A stretch of DNA of 64,000 nt from Hymenobacter cellulosivorans (GTDB taxonomy: Bacteria > Bacteroidota > Bacteroidia > Cytophagales > Hymenobacteraceae): assembly GCF_022919135.1 (NCBI RefSeq), contig NZ_CP095049.1, positions 6,037,667 through 6,101,666 on the forward strand, read 5' to 3'. How positions within the stretch are numbered: position 1 is the first letter of the stretch; each line of letters starts with the position of its first letter. A model generated the notes under the pieces. The model saw only the letters and a list, made by a program, of their open reading frames with translations, did no database searches and was not told the origin of the DNA. Of the stretch, positions 33,448-42,433 are shown in pieces. The translations under genes and the position numbers were made by a program.

Positions 33448-36400
33448 ATGAATCCCGAAAATAGCGCGCAGGGTCTGTATCGTCCCGAGTTTGAGCACGA
33501 TGCCTGTGGCACCGGCTTTATTACCTATCTGAACGGTCAGAAGTCGCACCAGATTATTGCCGACGCGCTGACCATGCTCGAAAACATGGAGCACCGCGGT
33601 GCCTGTGGCTGCGACTCCGACTCCGGCGACGGGGCCGGTATTCTGCTGCAGGTGCCCCACTGGTTTTTCCTGGAAGAATGTACCGCCCTGAGCATCCGCT
33701 TGCCCGAGCCGGGTAGCTACGGTGTGGGGATGGTGTTTCTGCCCAAAAAGCACTCGACAAAGGATGCCTGCCGCCAGCTGATGCACGAGGCGGCCGCCAA
33801 GCTGGGCATGCCCGTGCTGGGCTTCCGGCCGGTACCCGTCAATCCGGCTGGTATTGGCCCCACGGCCTTGGCCGCCGAGCCCGATATGGAGCAGGTCTTC
33901 ATTGGCCGGCCCGAAGGCGTTTCAAATCCAGAGGACTTTGAGCGGAAGCTGTACGTGCTGCGCCGCTACATCAGCAAGCTGGTGCTGGAAGCCAACCTCA
34001 AGGCCGGCGGCGACTTTTACTTCGCCTCCCTCTCCTGCAAAACCATTGTTTACAAAGGCCAGCTCACCACCTATCAGGTGCGGGGCTACTTCCCCGACTT
34101 GTCCGATGAGCGGGTTACGTCGGCCTTTGGCATGGTGCACTCGCGCTTCTCCACCAACACCTTTCCCTCGTGGAAGCTGGCCCAGCCGTTTCGGCTCTTG
34201 GCGCATAATGGCGAAATCAACACCCTACGGGGCAATCTGAACTGGTTTTACGCCGGCATGCGCAGCTACGTGTCACCTTACTTCTCCGCGGAGGAAATGG
34301 ACATGCTGCTGCCCGTTATCGACGAAGGCCAGTCGGATTCGGCCTGCCTCGACAACATTGTAGAAATCCTGCTGCACTCGGGCCGCTCCTTGCCCCACGT
34401 GATGATGATGCTGGTGCCCGAGGCCTGGGATGGCAACACCCAGATGGACCCGTGGAAAAAGGCTTTCTACGAGTTTCACGCCACGTTTATGGCCCCCTGG
34501 GACGGCCCGGCCGCGCTTATTTTCACCGACGGCCAACAAATCGGGGCCATGCTGGACCGCAACGGCCTGCGCCCTCTGCGCTACGTCGTGACGGACGATG
34601 GCCGCGTGATGGTAGCTTCCGAAGCCGGGGTGCTAGGTATTCCCGAGTCGACGGTGATTCAAAAGGGTCGTTTGCAGCCGGGCAAAATGCTGCTAATTGA
34701 CACCGTGGCCGGCCAGATTATCACCGACCAGGGCATTAAGGCCCAGGCCGCGGCCCAGCAGCCCTACGGCCAGTGGCTGAATGACTACCAGATTCGGCTG
34801 GAAGAACTGCCCGAACCCCGCCAGGTCTTTACCGACCTAGCCGCCGACTCGGTCTTCAAGTACCACCAGGTGTTTGGCTATACCCGGGAGGATATCGACA
34901 CGATTATTACGCCCATGGCCCTGGAAGGCAAGGAGCCTATCGGCTCGATGGGCGTGGACGTGCCCCTGGCCGTGCTGTCGGACCAGCCCCAGCACCTGAG
35001 CAGCTACTTCAAACAGTTCTTTGCTCAGGTCACTAACCCGCCGATTGACCCGATACGGGAGCGGCTGGTGATGAGCCTGGCCACCTTCATCGGCAACAAC
35101 GGCAACATCCTCGACGAAGACAAGATGCACTGCCACTGCGTAGCCCTGCGTCAGCCCATTTTGACCAACCACGAGCTGGAAAAGCTGCGCAGCATCGACA
35201 CCGGCTTGTTTAACGCCAAGACGCTGCTGTCTTACTTCAAGGCCGATGGCAAGCCCGGCTCGTTGCAGGACGGCCTCGCACGCCTGTGCCGCTACGCCGA
35301 AGACGCGGTGAAGGACGGCTTCGAAGTACTGATTCTCTCCGACCGGGGCCTGGATTCCAAACACGCCCCGATTCCGTCGTTACTGGCTGTGTCGGCGGTG
35401 CACCACCACCTGATCCGCAAGGGGTACCGGGGCTCGGTGGGCCTGGTAGTAGAAGCCGGCGACGTGTGGGAAGTGCATCACTTTGCCTGTCTGCTGTCTT
35501 TTGGGGCCACGGCTATCAACCCCTATCTGGCTCTGGCTACTATCCAGACCATGCAGCAGGGAGGCGACTTCAACACCAGCCAGGACCATCCGCAGCTGGT
35601 CAAAAACTACGTGAAGGCTGTGTGCGACGGGCTGCTGAAGATCTTCTCCAAGATGGGCATCAGCACCCTACAGTCTTACCACGGGGCCCAGGTGTTCGAA
35701 ATTCTGGGACTGAACCAGCACGTGGTGGATAACTATTTCACCGGGGCCGTCACCCGCATCGGCGGGCTGGGCCTCGACGAAATTGCCCGCGAAACCCTCT
35801 ACAAGCACTTTCAGGGCTTTAAGAGTAGTACGCCCGAGGAGCAGCAGCTCTTGCCCGACGGCGGCGTGTACCAGTGGCGCCGCCGCGGCGAGGCCCACAT
35901 GTTTAACCCCGAAACGGTACACCTGCTGCAGCTGGCCACCCGCACCGGCAACTACGAAACCTACCGCCGCTACGCCAAGCTGGTGAACGAGCAGCCCGAG
36001 CGGATGTTCACCCTGCGCGGCCTGCTGGATTTTGCCCGCCACCGGCCGGCCATTTCCATCGACGAAGTAGAACCGGCCGAGAGCATCATGAAGCGGTTTG
36101 CCACCGGCGCCATGTCGTTCGGCTCGATTTCGCATGAGGCCCACAGCACCCTGGCCATTGCCATGAACCGCATCGGGGGCAAGAGCAACACCGGGGAAGG
36201 CGGCGAGGACCCGATGCGCTACGAGCACCTGCCCAACGGCGACTCCATGCGCTCGGCCATCAAGCAGATTGCCTCGGCCCGCTTCGGCGTCACGGCCCAC
36301 TACCTGACCAACGCCGACGAGCTCCAAATCAAGATGGCCCAGGGCGCCAAGCCAGGCGAAGGCGGGCAGCTACCAGGCCATAAGGTGGACAGCTGGATTG

Positions 36401-37971
36401 CCAAGGTGCGCCACGCCACGCCCGGCGTGGGGTTGATTTCGCCCCCGCCCCACCACGACATTTACTCCATTGAGGACCTGGCTCAGCTCATTTTTGACCT
36501 GAAAAACGCCAACCGCGCTGCCCGCATCAACGTGAAGCTGGTCAGCAAGGCCGGCGTGGGCACCATAGCGGCGGGTGTGGCCAAGGCCCATGCCGACGTG
36601 ATTCTCATTGCCGGCTACGATGGCGGCACCGGCGCTTCGCCCATCAGTTCTATCAAGCATGCCGGGTTGCCCTGGGAGCTGGGTTTGGCCGAGGCTCACC
36701 AGACGCTTTTGCGCAACCAGCTCCGCAGCCGCGTGGTGCTGCAGGCCGACGGGCAACTCAAAACCGGCCGCGACCTGGCCGTGGCCGCCCTGCTGGGCGC
36801 CGAGGAATGGGGTGTGGCCACGGCGGCCCTGGTGGCGGGGGGCTGCGTGATGATGCGCAAATGCCACCTCAACACCTGCCCCGTGGGCGTAGCTACCCAG
36901 GACCCCGAGCTACGCAAGCTCTTCAGCGGGCAGCCCGAGCATATCGTGAATCTGTTCCGCTTTTTGGCCGAGGAGCTGCGTGAAATCATGGCCGAGCTGG
37001 GCTTCCGCACGATTCACGAAATGGTGGGCCGCGCGCAGTTTCTGAAAGTGCGCGAGGGAATTACCCACTGGAAAGCCCGCCACCTCGACCTGTCCGGAGT
37101 GTTGCAGCCAGCGGCTAATCCGTCTGGTGGCACGCTCTACCACAGCGAAAACCAGGACCACGGCCTCGACAACATCCTCGACTGGCAGCTGCTGGCCCAT
37201 GCCGAACCGGCCCTGAATGAGCGGATTCCGGTGTTTGCCGAGTTTCCGGTGCGCAATACCGACCGGACCATTGGCACGCTGCTCTCCAACGAAATTGCCA
37301 AGCGCTACCACGCCGCCGGCCTGCCCGAGAACACCATCAACTACCGTTTCCAGGGCTCGGCCGGGCAAAGCTTCGGGGCTTTCAGCGTGAAAGGCTTGTC
37401 GTTTGCTTTGCAAGGCGAAGCCAACGACTACGTGGGCAAAGGCCTTTCGGGGGCTCAGCTGGCTATTTTTCCGGCTAGTGACGGCAAGTTTGTACCAGAG
37501 CACAACATTATTATCGGCAACGTGGCCCTGTACGGCGCTACTTCCGGGGAGCTGTTTGTGCGCGGGCAGGCCGGGGAGCGGTTTGCGGTGCGCAATTCCG
37601 GGGCCACGGCCGTCGTGGAGGGCGTCGGGGACCATGGCTGCGAGTACATGACCGGCGGCCGGGCCCTGATTCTGGGTCGTACGGGCCGCAACTTCGCCGC
37701 CGGCATGAGCGGGGGCATTGCCTGGGTCTACGACCCCGACGGCACCTTTCCCGACAACTGCAACCAGGAAATGGTGGAGCTCGACCCGCTCGACGCCGAC
37801 GACGAAGCCCAGATTCAGAGCCTATTGCGCAAGCACCAGCAGCTCACGGGCAGCCAGCTGGCGGCCTACCTGCTGGGCAACTGGCCCGAGGAAGCCGGGC
37901 GCTTTGTGAAAGTTTTTCCTTCCGAATACAAGAAAGTACTGCAACAGGCCCGCTACGCTACGGCCGGCTAG
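33448..37971 (+). CDS. gltB: Glutamate synthase large (alpha) subunit
   Basis: NADPH-glutamate synthase alpha subunit, 1507 residues from the ATG at 33448; an in-frame ATG at 33391 would add 19 Arg/Pro-rich residues before the family start. The class II glutaminase domain begins at Cys20 (EHDACGTGF), which would become the N-terminal nucleophile after cleavage of a short propeptide. Next come the central domain, the FMN-binding synthase barrel with SKAGVGTIAAGVAKAHADVI and GYDGGTGASPISSI, the 3Fe-4S ligands in CVMMRKCHLNTCPVG (about 1132-1143), and the C-terminal beta-helix with repeats like GGRALILGRTGRNFAAGMSG. It pairs with gltD downstream. It would assimilate ammonia, via glutamine, from urease and the ureide pathway. 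Confidence 0.97.
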   Translation: MNPENSAQGLYRPEFEHDACGTGFITYLNGQKSHQIIADALTMLENMEHRGACGCDSDSGDGAGILLQVPHWFFLEECTALSIRLPEPGSYGVGMVFLPKKHSTKDACRQLMHEAAAKLGMPVLGFRPVPVNPAGIGPTALAAEPDMEQVFIGRPEGVSNPEDFERKLYVLRRYISKLVLEANLKAGGDFYFASLSCKTIVYKGQLTTYQVRGYFPDLSDERVTSAFGMVHSRFSTNTFPSWKLAQPFRLLAHNGEINTLRGNLNWFYAGMRSYVSPYFSAEEMDMLLPVIDEGQSDSACLDNIVEILLHSGRSLPHVMMMLVPEAWDGNTQMDPWKKAFYEFHATFMAPWDGPAALIFTDGQQIGAMLDRNGLRPLRYVVTDDGRVMVASEAGVLGIPESTVIQKGRLQPGKMLLIDTVAGQIITDQGIKAQAAAQQPYGQWLNDYQIRLEELPEPRQVFTDLAADSVFKYHQVFGYTREDIDTIITPMALEGKEPIGSMGVDVPLAVLSDQPQHLSSYFKQFFAQVTNPPIDPIRERLVMSLATFIGNNGNILDEDKMHCHCVALRQPILTNHELEKLRSIDTGLFNAKTLLSYFKADGKPGSLQDGLARLCRYAEDAVKDGFEVLILSDRGLDSKHAPIPSLLAVSAVHHHLIRKGYRGSVGLVVEAGDVWEVHHFACLLSFGATAINPYLALATIQTMQQGGDFNTSQDHPQLVKNYVKAVCDGLLKIFSKMGISTLQSYHGAQVFEILGLNQHVVDNYFTGAVTRIGGLGLDEIARETLYKHFQGFKSSTPEEQQLLPDGGVYQWRRRGEAHMFNPETVHLLQLATRTGNYETYRRYAKLVNEQPERMFTLRGLLDFARHRPAISIDEVEPAESIMKRFATGAMSFGSISHEAHSTLAIAMNRIGGKSNTGEGGEDPMRYEHLPNGDSMRSAIKQIASARFGVTAHYLTNADELQIKMAQGAKPGEGGQLPGHKVDSWIAKVRHATPGVGLISPPPHHDIYSIEDLAQLIFDLKNANRAARINVKLVSKAGVGTIAAGVAKAHADVILIAGYDGGTGASPISSIKHAGLPWELGLAEAHQTLLRNQLRSRVVLQADGQLKTGRDLAVAALLGAEEWGVATAALVAGGCVMMRKCHLNTCPVGVATQDPELRKLFSGQPEHIVNLFRFLAEELREIMAELGFRTIHEMVGRAQFLKVREGITHWKARHLDLSGVLQPAANPSGGTLYHSENQDHGLDNILDWQLLAHAEPALNERIPVFAEFPVRNTDRTIGTLLSNEIAKRYHAAGLPENTINYRFQGSAGQSFGAFSVKGLSFALQGEANDYVGKGLSGAQLAIFPASDGKFVPEHNIIIGNVALYGATSGELFVRGQAGERFAVRNSGATAVVEGVGDHGCEYMTGGRALILGRTGRNFAAGMSGGIAWVYDPDGTFPDNCNQEMVELDPLDADDEAQIQSLLRKHQQLTGSQLAAYLLGNWPEEAGRFVKVFPSEYKKVLQQARYATAG

Positions 37972-37996
37972 CCTTACGCATTCAATAGTAACGAAC

Positions 37997-38092
37997 GTCA
38001 TGTGGAGGGCAGCGGAAACCTCTTTCGGGCGAAACTGAAGTTCTGGGCGCTGCAACGGCCAGAAAAGGAATGTTTCCCTGCCCTCACATGAC
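37997..38092. repeat. Inverted repeat between gltB and gltD
   Basis: GTCATGTGGAGGGCAGCGGA (37997-38016) followed by AAC is mirrored at 38072-38092 by GTTTCCCTGCCCTCACATGA followed by C, giving an imperfect palindrome of about 20 bp. It belongs to the same GTCATGT-ended family as 27692-27719. Confidence 0.65.
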
Positions 38093-38108
38093 TACCAACG
38101 AATAGATT

Positions 38109-39578
38109 ATGGGTCACGTCACCGGTTTCAAGGAATTCAGCCGCCAGTTGCCGTCTAAGGCCGCACCGCAGGAGCGCGTGCAGCACAACAACGAGTTTGT
38201 GGGCATGTACTCCGAGCCCCAGCTCCAGGAGCAAGCCGCCCGCTGCATGGACTGCGGCATTCCGTTCTGCCACGCGGGCTGCCCGCTGGGCAACATCATT
38301 CCCGAGTTCAACGATGCGGTGCACCAGCAGGACTGGCACGAGGCTTACCAGATTTTGTCCTCGACTAACAATTTCCCCGAATTTACCGGCCGCATCTGTC
38401 CCGCGCCCTGCGAGTCGGCCTGCGTGCTGAGCATCCACTCGGCGCCGGTGGCCATTGAGGAAATCGAGAAGCACATTATCGAAATTGCCTTCAGCAAAGG
38501 TTATGTGCAGCCCACAGCCCCGGTACTCAAGTCAGGCAAAACGGTGGCCGTGGTAGGCTCGGGTCCGGCCGGACTGGCCGCGGCGGCTCAATTGGCCAAG
38601 GCCGGGCACACCGTCACCGTGTTTGAGCGCGACGACCGGCCTGGTGGTTTGCTGCGCTACGGCATTCCCGATTTCAAGCTCGATAAGTGGGTAATTGACC
38701 GCCGGATTCAACTGCTGGAAGATGACGGCGTGGTGTTCCGCTGCAACACTGAAATCGGTAAAGACCTCCGGGCCGAGGAGCTGACCCGGACTTTCGACGC
38801 GGTGGTGCTGGCCGGCGGGGCCACCGTCCCGCGCGACCTAGCCATTCCGGGCCGGGAGCTGCCGGGCATTCACTTCGCCATGGACTACCTCACCCAGCAC
38901 AACCGCCGCGTGAGCAACCTGGAGGTGACCGGCGAGGCCATCTGGGCCGAGGGCCACGACGTAGTAGTCATCGGCAGCGGCGACACGGGCTCCGACTGCG
39001 TGGGCACGGCCAACCGGCAGCGGGCCCGCTCCATCACCCAGTTTGCCCTCATGCACCAGCCTGGTACCGAGCGGCCCGCCCACACGCCCTGGCCCCAGGA
39101 ACCAGCTATTTTCCGGACCAGTACCTCCCACGAAGAAGGCTGCCAGCGCTACTGGGGCGTCAATACCAAGGCGTTTCTGAGCGACGAAAACGGCCGGCTC
39201 CGGGCCTTGCTGGTCACTGATATCACCTGGGAAACCGACGTGCTGGGCCGCCGCCTGCACTTCACCGAAATTGAGAACTCAGCCCGCGAAATACCCTGCA
39301 CCATGGTCATGCTGGCCCTGGGCTTTGCCGCCCCGCAGTACGAAGGCCTGCTCCAGCAGCTCGGCGTAGCCCTGGATGACCGGGGCAACGTGCAAGCCGC
39401 CGAAGGTGACTTTTCTACCAGCCGGCCCAAAGTCTTCGTGGCCGGCGACATGCGCCGGGGCCAGTCCTTGGTGGTCTGGGCTATATCCGAAGGCCGGGAA
39501 GTAGCCCGCCGGGTGGATTCCCTGCTAACCGGCAAAACGACTTTGCCGAGCAAGGACGCGGTGGGAATGTTTGCCTAA
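38109..39578 (+). CDS. gltD: Glutamate synthase small (beta) subunit
   Basis: FAD- and NADPH-binding subunit of glutamate synthase, 489 residues. The N-terminal domain has the 4Fe-4S cysteines CMDCGIPFCHAGCPLGN (about 46-60) and CPAPCESACVLSI (about 98-110). The FAD site VAVVGSGPAGLAAAAQLAKA lies near residue 147 and the NADPH site VVVIGSGDTGSDCVGTA near residue 285. The C-terminal FAD motif reads VFVAGDMRRGQSLVVWAISE. It takes electrons from NADPH and passes them to GltB. It is separated from gltB by a palindrome and followed by a strong hairpin. Confidence 0.97.
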   Translation: MGHVTGFKEFSRQLPSKAAPQERVQHNNEFVGMYSEPQLQEQAARCMDCGIPFCHAGCPLGNIIPEFNDAVHQQDWHEAYQILSSTNNFPEFTGRICPAPCESACVLSIHSAPVAIEEIEKHIIEIAFSKGYVQPTAPVLKSGKTVAVVGSGPAGLAAAAQLAKAGHTVTVFERDDRPGGLLRYGIPDFKLDKWVIDRRIQLLEDDGVVFRCNTEIGKDLRAEELTRTFDAVVLAGGATVPRDLAIPGRELPGIHFAMDYLTQHNRRVSNLEVTGEAIWAEGHDVVVIGSGDTGSDCVGTANRQRARSITQFALMHQPGTERPAHTPWPQEPAIFRTSTSHEEGCQRYWGVNTKAFLSDENGRLRALLVTDITWETDVLGRRLHFTEIENSAREIPCTMVMLALGFAAPQYEGLLQQLGVALDDRGNVQAAEGDFSTSRPKVFVAGDMRRGQSLVVWAISEGREVARRVDSLLTGKTTLPSKDAVGMFA

Positions 39579-39602
39579 ACGCCGCGTTGGTCCCTATTAT
39601 AT

Positions 39603-39652
39603 AGCGCTTTGGTAACATTCCGCGTGGCATGTTCACCAAAGCGCTTTTCTTT
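39603..39652 (+). terminator. Terminator after gltD
   Basis: AGCGCTTTGGT (39603-39613) pairs with ACCAAAGCGCT (39635-39645); the loop contains an additional AACAT/ATGTT pairing, and TTTTCTTT follows. It ends right before the ATG of the 39658 gene. Confidence 0.8.
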
Positions 39653-39657
39653 GTGGC

Positions 39658-40074
39658 ATGTCATTGCCATCTTCCGTTTCGTCGATTTACTTCCGCAACG
39701 CGCTTTGTACCATTTCCTACGACAGCCAGGGCTACGTGCTGCTGGTGTGGGCCGATGTTGTTTGCCAGGAACAGGAGCTGCACGCCATTTATGAGCACAC
39801 GCTCCAGGCCCTACGCCACCACCGTACCGGCAAGCTGCTCACCGACCACCGCCAGCGCCAGCCCCTGCCGCTCTCGGCCCAGCAGTGGATAGCCCAGCAC
39901 TGGATTCCGAAGGCCATGCAGGAGGTGGGCTACAGCCACTGCGCCATTCTGGAAAACCAGACGCCGCTGGGCCGGTTGGCGGCCCGGGCCGTAGGCGACG
40001 CGGTTACCCTGCCGTTGGATTTCCGCTATTTCAGTACGCTGGAAGAGGCAAGTGCCTGGCTGAGCAAAGCGTAG
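39658..40074 (+). CDS. STAS/SpoIIAA-like protein, function unknown
   Basis: A 138-residue soluble protein with an alternating strand-helix pattern: YDSQGYVLLVWADVVCQEQE, then a helix LHAIYEHTLQALRHHRT, then GKLLTDHRQRQPLPLSAQQW, GYSHCAILENQTPLGRLAAR and a C-terminal FSTLEEASAWLSKA. This order resembles the STAS/SpoIIAA-like domain, whose C-terminal SxEEAxxWL motif it shares. No catalytic residue is evident. The gene starts five bases after the gltD terminator's T-run and lies about 195 bases from the FNR gene. Its role is unknown. Confidence 0.7.
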   Translation: MSLPSSVSSIYFRNALCTISYDSQGYVLLVWADVVCQEQELHAIYEHTLQALRHHRTGKLLTDHRQRQPLPLSAQQWIAQHWIPKAMQEVGYSHCAILENQTPLGRLAARAVGDAVTLPLDFRYFSTLEEASAWLSKA

Positions 40075-40104
40075 GGCAGGCTACCAAAACGCTCCGCTTG
40101 TTTG

Positions 40105-40112
40105 TATCTTTG
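40105..40112 (+). promoter_or_regulatory. Putative -7 box (TATCTTTG) of the FNR gene
   Basis: TATCTTTG is an exact match to TAnnTTTG. The nearest TTG, at 40098-40100, is too close for a -33 box. The transcript would have a long leader of about 150 bases before 40269. Confidence 0.45.
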
Positions 40113-40268
40113 CGCCCCGTCAGGCTTTTACCCAACCGAATAAAGTCGCCACAAGTTGTGGTGTTTTGCGTGGTTTTACTGCGCCAAATCGACGTTTCAG
40201 CCAACGTTTCTGGGGGCTTAGTTGTTAAGCTTCTGGCCGTGCCGGCTGCTCATCTTATTGCTTAGTTC

Positions 40269-41285
40269 ATGACCAATTCCATTTCTACCGATATCTGCAT
40301 TATCGGGGCGGGCCCAGTGGGCTTATTTGCGGTATTCGAAGCGGGCTTGCTGAAGCTGCGCTGCCACGTGGTGGATGCCCTGCCCCAGGTGGGTGGGCAG
40401 CTCTCCGAAATCTATCCCAAGAAGCCGATTTACGACATTCCCGGCTTCCCCGACATCCTGGCCGGTGACCTGGTTCAGAACCTGATGCGCCAGATTGAGC
40501 CCTTCCACCCCACCTTCACGTTGGGTGAGCGGGTAGAGCGCCTGGCCAAGCTCGAAGACGGCTCGTTCCAGCTTTTCACCACCGACGGCACCGAAATCTT
40601 CTGCAAAGCCATTGCCATTGCCGGTGGCCTGGGCTCATTTGAGCCCCGCAAGCCCGCCGTCGAAAGCCTGGAAAGCTACGAAGGCGGCCGCGGCGTGTAC
40701 TACATGGTGCGCGACCCGGAAACCTTCCGCGACAAACGCATTGTCATTGCCGGCGGCGGCGACTCAGCCCTGGACTGGACTATTTTCCTAGCCGACGTGG
40801 CCAAGGAGGTGACCCTGGTGCACCGCGGCACCACTTTCCGCGGCGCCGCTGACTCGGCCGAGAAAGTGCAGAATCTGCACGAAGCCGGCCGGGCCCGTCT
40901 GGTACTCTCGTCCAACGTGACGCACGTACACGGACAGGACAGCCTGGAAGCTGTGACCATCACCGCCAACGACGGTACGGCCGAAACCCTGCACGTCGAT
41001 GCCTTCATCCCGCTGTTCGGCCTTACGCCCAAGCTCGGCCCGATTGGCGAGTGGGGCCTGGAGCTCGAAGACGACGCGGTGAAGGTCAACACCCTGGACT
41101 ACTCCACTTCGGTGCCCGGCATTTTTGCCATCGGTGACATCAACACCTACCCCGGCAAGCTCAAGCTTATCCTGTGCGGCTTCCACGAAGCGGCCCTCAT
41201 GGCCCAGGGGGCCTACAAATATATGTTCCCCGATAAGCGCTACGTGCTCAAATACACCACCGTAAACGGAGTACCCACGCTGTAA
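40269..41285 (+). CDS. Ferredoxin-NADP+ reductase, thioredoxin-reductase-like type
   Basis: A 338-residue FAD enzyme of the TrxR-like FNR family (as in Bacillus YumC and green sulfur bacteria). The N-terminal FAD motif is ICIIGAGPVGLFAVFEAGLL, followed by QVGGQLSEIYPKKPIYDIPG. The NADPH site is IVIAGGGDSALDWTIFLADV and the second FAD segment GIFAIGDINTYPGKLKLILC. The CxxC redox pair found in thioredoxin reductases is absent, which supports FNR. The gene is followed, about 100 bases on, by a 2Fe-2S ferredoxin gene, its likely redox partner. Confidence 0.9.
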   Translation: MTNSISTDICIIGAGPVGLFAVFEAGLLKLRCHVVDALPQVGGQLSEIYPKKPIYDIPGFPDILAGDLVQNLMRQIEPFHPTFTLGERVERLAKLEDGSFQLFTTDGTEIFCKAIAIAGGLGSFEPRKPAVESLESYEGGRGVYYMVRDPETFRDKRIVIAGGGDSALDWTIFLADVAKEVTLVHRGTTFRGAADSAEKVQNLHEAGRARLVLSSNVTHVHGQDSLEAVTITANDGTAETLHVDAFIPLFGLTPKLGPIGEWGLELEDDAVKVNTLDYSTSVPGIFAIGDINTYPGKLKLILCGFHEAALMAQGAYKYMFPDKRYVLKYTTVNGVPTL

Positions 41286-41289
41286 CTGC

Positions 41290-41372
41290 TAGTTGTTAGT
41301 TGCTGATTGTCAGCTGTTGGGCACTGCTTTTACTGCCTTGTCCAGCAACTAACAACCAGCAACTGACAACTA
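41290..41372. repeat. Inverted repeat between the FNR and ferredoxin genes
   Basis: A 31-base segment at 41290-41320 beginning TAGTTGTTAGTTGCTG and a near complementary one at 41342-41372 containing CAGCAACTAACAACCAGC. CAACTAACAACC-type sequence also appears at 14281-14293 ahead of ureAB. Dispersed intergenic element. Confidence 0.6.
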
Positions 41373-41385
41373 ATACCCAACCAAG

Positions 41386-41712
41386 ATGACCGACGAAGTA
41401 CGCGTATATGTAGAAGAAGCGCCCAGCCAGCGGCGCGAAGTAGTGGCCCCCACCGACATGGCCCTGAGCCTGATGGAAGTGCTCAAGGCCAGCGGCTACG
41501 ACATTCAGGCTACCTGCGGCGGTATGGCCTTATGTGGCACCTGCCACGTGGAAGTGCTGGCCGGCCCCGCCCTTGATGAGCCCAGTGACGACGAGCTGGC
41601 CATGCTCGAAAGCCTGCCCGTGATGACCCAAGGCAGCCGCCTCTCCTGCCAGATTCGTATTACCAACCGTCTCGACGGCCTCGTGGTGCGTCTGATGCCG
41701 CAGGGCACTTAG
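41386..41712 (+). CDS. 2Fe-2S ferredoxin (adrenodoxin type)
   Basis: A 108-residue electron carrier with the plant/adrenodoxin-type cluster motif ATCGGMALCGTCHVEV (C-x5-C-x2-C, residues about 43-52) and the fourth cysteine in GSRLSCQIRITN (about 86). The N-terminus contains EEAPSQRREVVAPTDMALSL with the usual beta-grasp pattern. It is downstream of the FNR gene and shares its direction, so the two probably form a small redox module delivering electrons to oxygenases or other enzymes. The desaturase at 50584 is one possible client, but this is only an idea. Confidence 0.92.
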   Translation: MTDEVRVYVEEAPSQRREVVAPTDMALSLMEVLKASGYDIQATCGGMALCGTCHVEVLAGPALDEPSDDELAMLESLPVMTQGSRLSCQIRITNRLDGLVVRLMPQGT

Positions 41713-41731
41713 GCCCCGCAGATGTTGATAC

Positions 41732-41772
41732 CAACAAAAAAGGAGAACCAGTTTGGTTCTCCTTTTTTGTTG
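41732..41772. terminator. Bidirectional terminator after the ferredoxin gene
   Basis: CAACAAAAAAGGAGAACCA (41732-41750) and its perfect complement (41754-41772) around a GTT loop. The A-run on one side and T-run on the other serve both the ferredoxin gene and the convergent 41793 gene. Confidence 0.92.
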
Positions 41773-41792
41773 CCTACAGGGGCGAAATAGGC

Positions 41793-42302
41793 TTAGCGCC
41801 GACGCTTCTTTGAGCTGCTACTCTTCTTGCTGGAGCTTTTCTTTTTTGTAGAGCTCTTTTTCTTGGTGGAGCTGCTCTTCTTTTTCGAGGAAGAATGCCG
41901 GCGCGACGAGGACCTGGATGAGTGGTGGGAGGAGCGACGCCGGTGCGTGGTGTGAGGCCGGGCAGTGGGCTTCGCGGCCGGGGCGGCAGCTTCTTCAGGC
42001 TTGGCTTCTTCCGGGCCGATAAAGTTGCGGGCCGTCATTTCCTCAGCAGTAGCGGCCTGCTGGCTGGCGGCTTCTTCCTGGGCCGCTGCTTTGAGGGCGG
42101 CGGCCTGCTTGCGTCGCACCGGCATCAGAAAGTCCCGCTCGGCGCGCTCCTGGGCCGAAAGCTTTTCCTCACCGGGCAGCGTGGCCGTTACGGGCAGTAC
42201 TGCCTGGCCCTTATGGTCGGTCGAAAGCGTTTTTTTTCCTCCTTGTGCAAAAGCCGGCGCGCTGAAAAACAGCAGGCCCGCCACAACATATAGTATCCGC
42301 AT
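41793..42302 (-). CDS. Exported protein with Ser/Lys/Arg-rich tail
   Basis: 169 residues from the ATG at 42302 (the frame extends upstream, but MRILYVVAGLLFFSAPAFAQ is a classic signal peptide and a promoter lies just upstream). A Glu/Ala-rich region with EERAERDFLMPVRRK-like sequence follows, then EEAKPEEAAAPAAKPTARP and finally about 55 residues composed almost entirely of Ser, Lys, Arg and His (RRRSSHHSSRSSSRRHSSSK, then repeated SKKKSS/TKKKSS blocks). The tail is strongly basic and disordered. Such tails are seen in histone-like proteins, but the signal peptide implies export, where it might bind polyanions such as LPS or extracellular DNA. The function is unknown. Confidence 0.7.
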   Translation of the reverse strand: MRILYVVAGLLFFSAPAFAQGGKKTLSTDHKGQAVLPVTATLPGEEKLSAQERAERDFLMPVRRKQAAALKAAAQEEAASQQAATAEEMTARNFIGPEEAKPEEAAAPAAKPTARPHTTHRRRSSHHSSRSSSRRHSSSKKKSSSTKKKSSTKKKSSSKKSSSSKKRRR

Positions 42303-42331
42303 TGCTATTAGGTCAAAGGGCTTGGAAATGG

Positions 42332-42362
42332 CAAAATTACTATTGGCATTTTTTACTACCAA
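42332..42362 (-). promoter_or_regulatory. Promoter of the 41793 gene
   Basis: On the minus strand TTG (42362-42360), 20 bases, then TAATTTTG (42339-42332). Both boxes match the Bacteroidota consensus. It supports the start codon at 42302, only about 30 bases downstream. Confidence 0.6.
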
Positions 42363-42433
42363 ACGTCAGCTTCTTTTGCACTCAGCCAAAGGCCTATTCA
42401 AAGACTTGAGGCAGCATTTCATCCCAAAAAATC

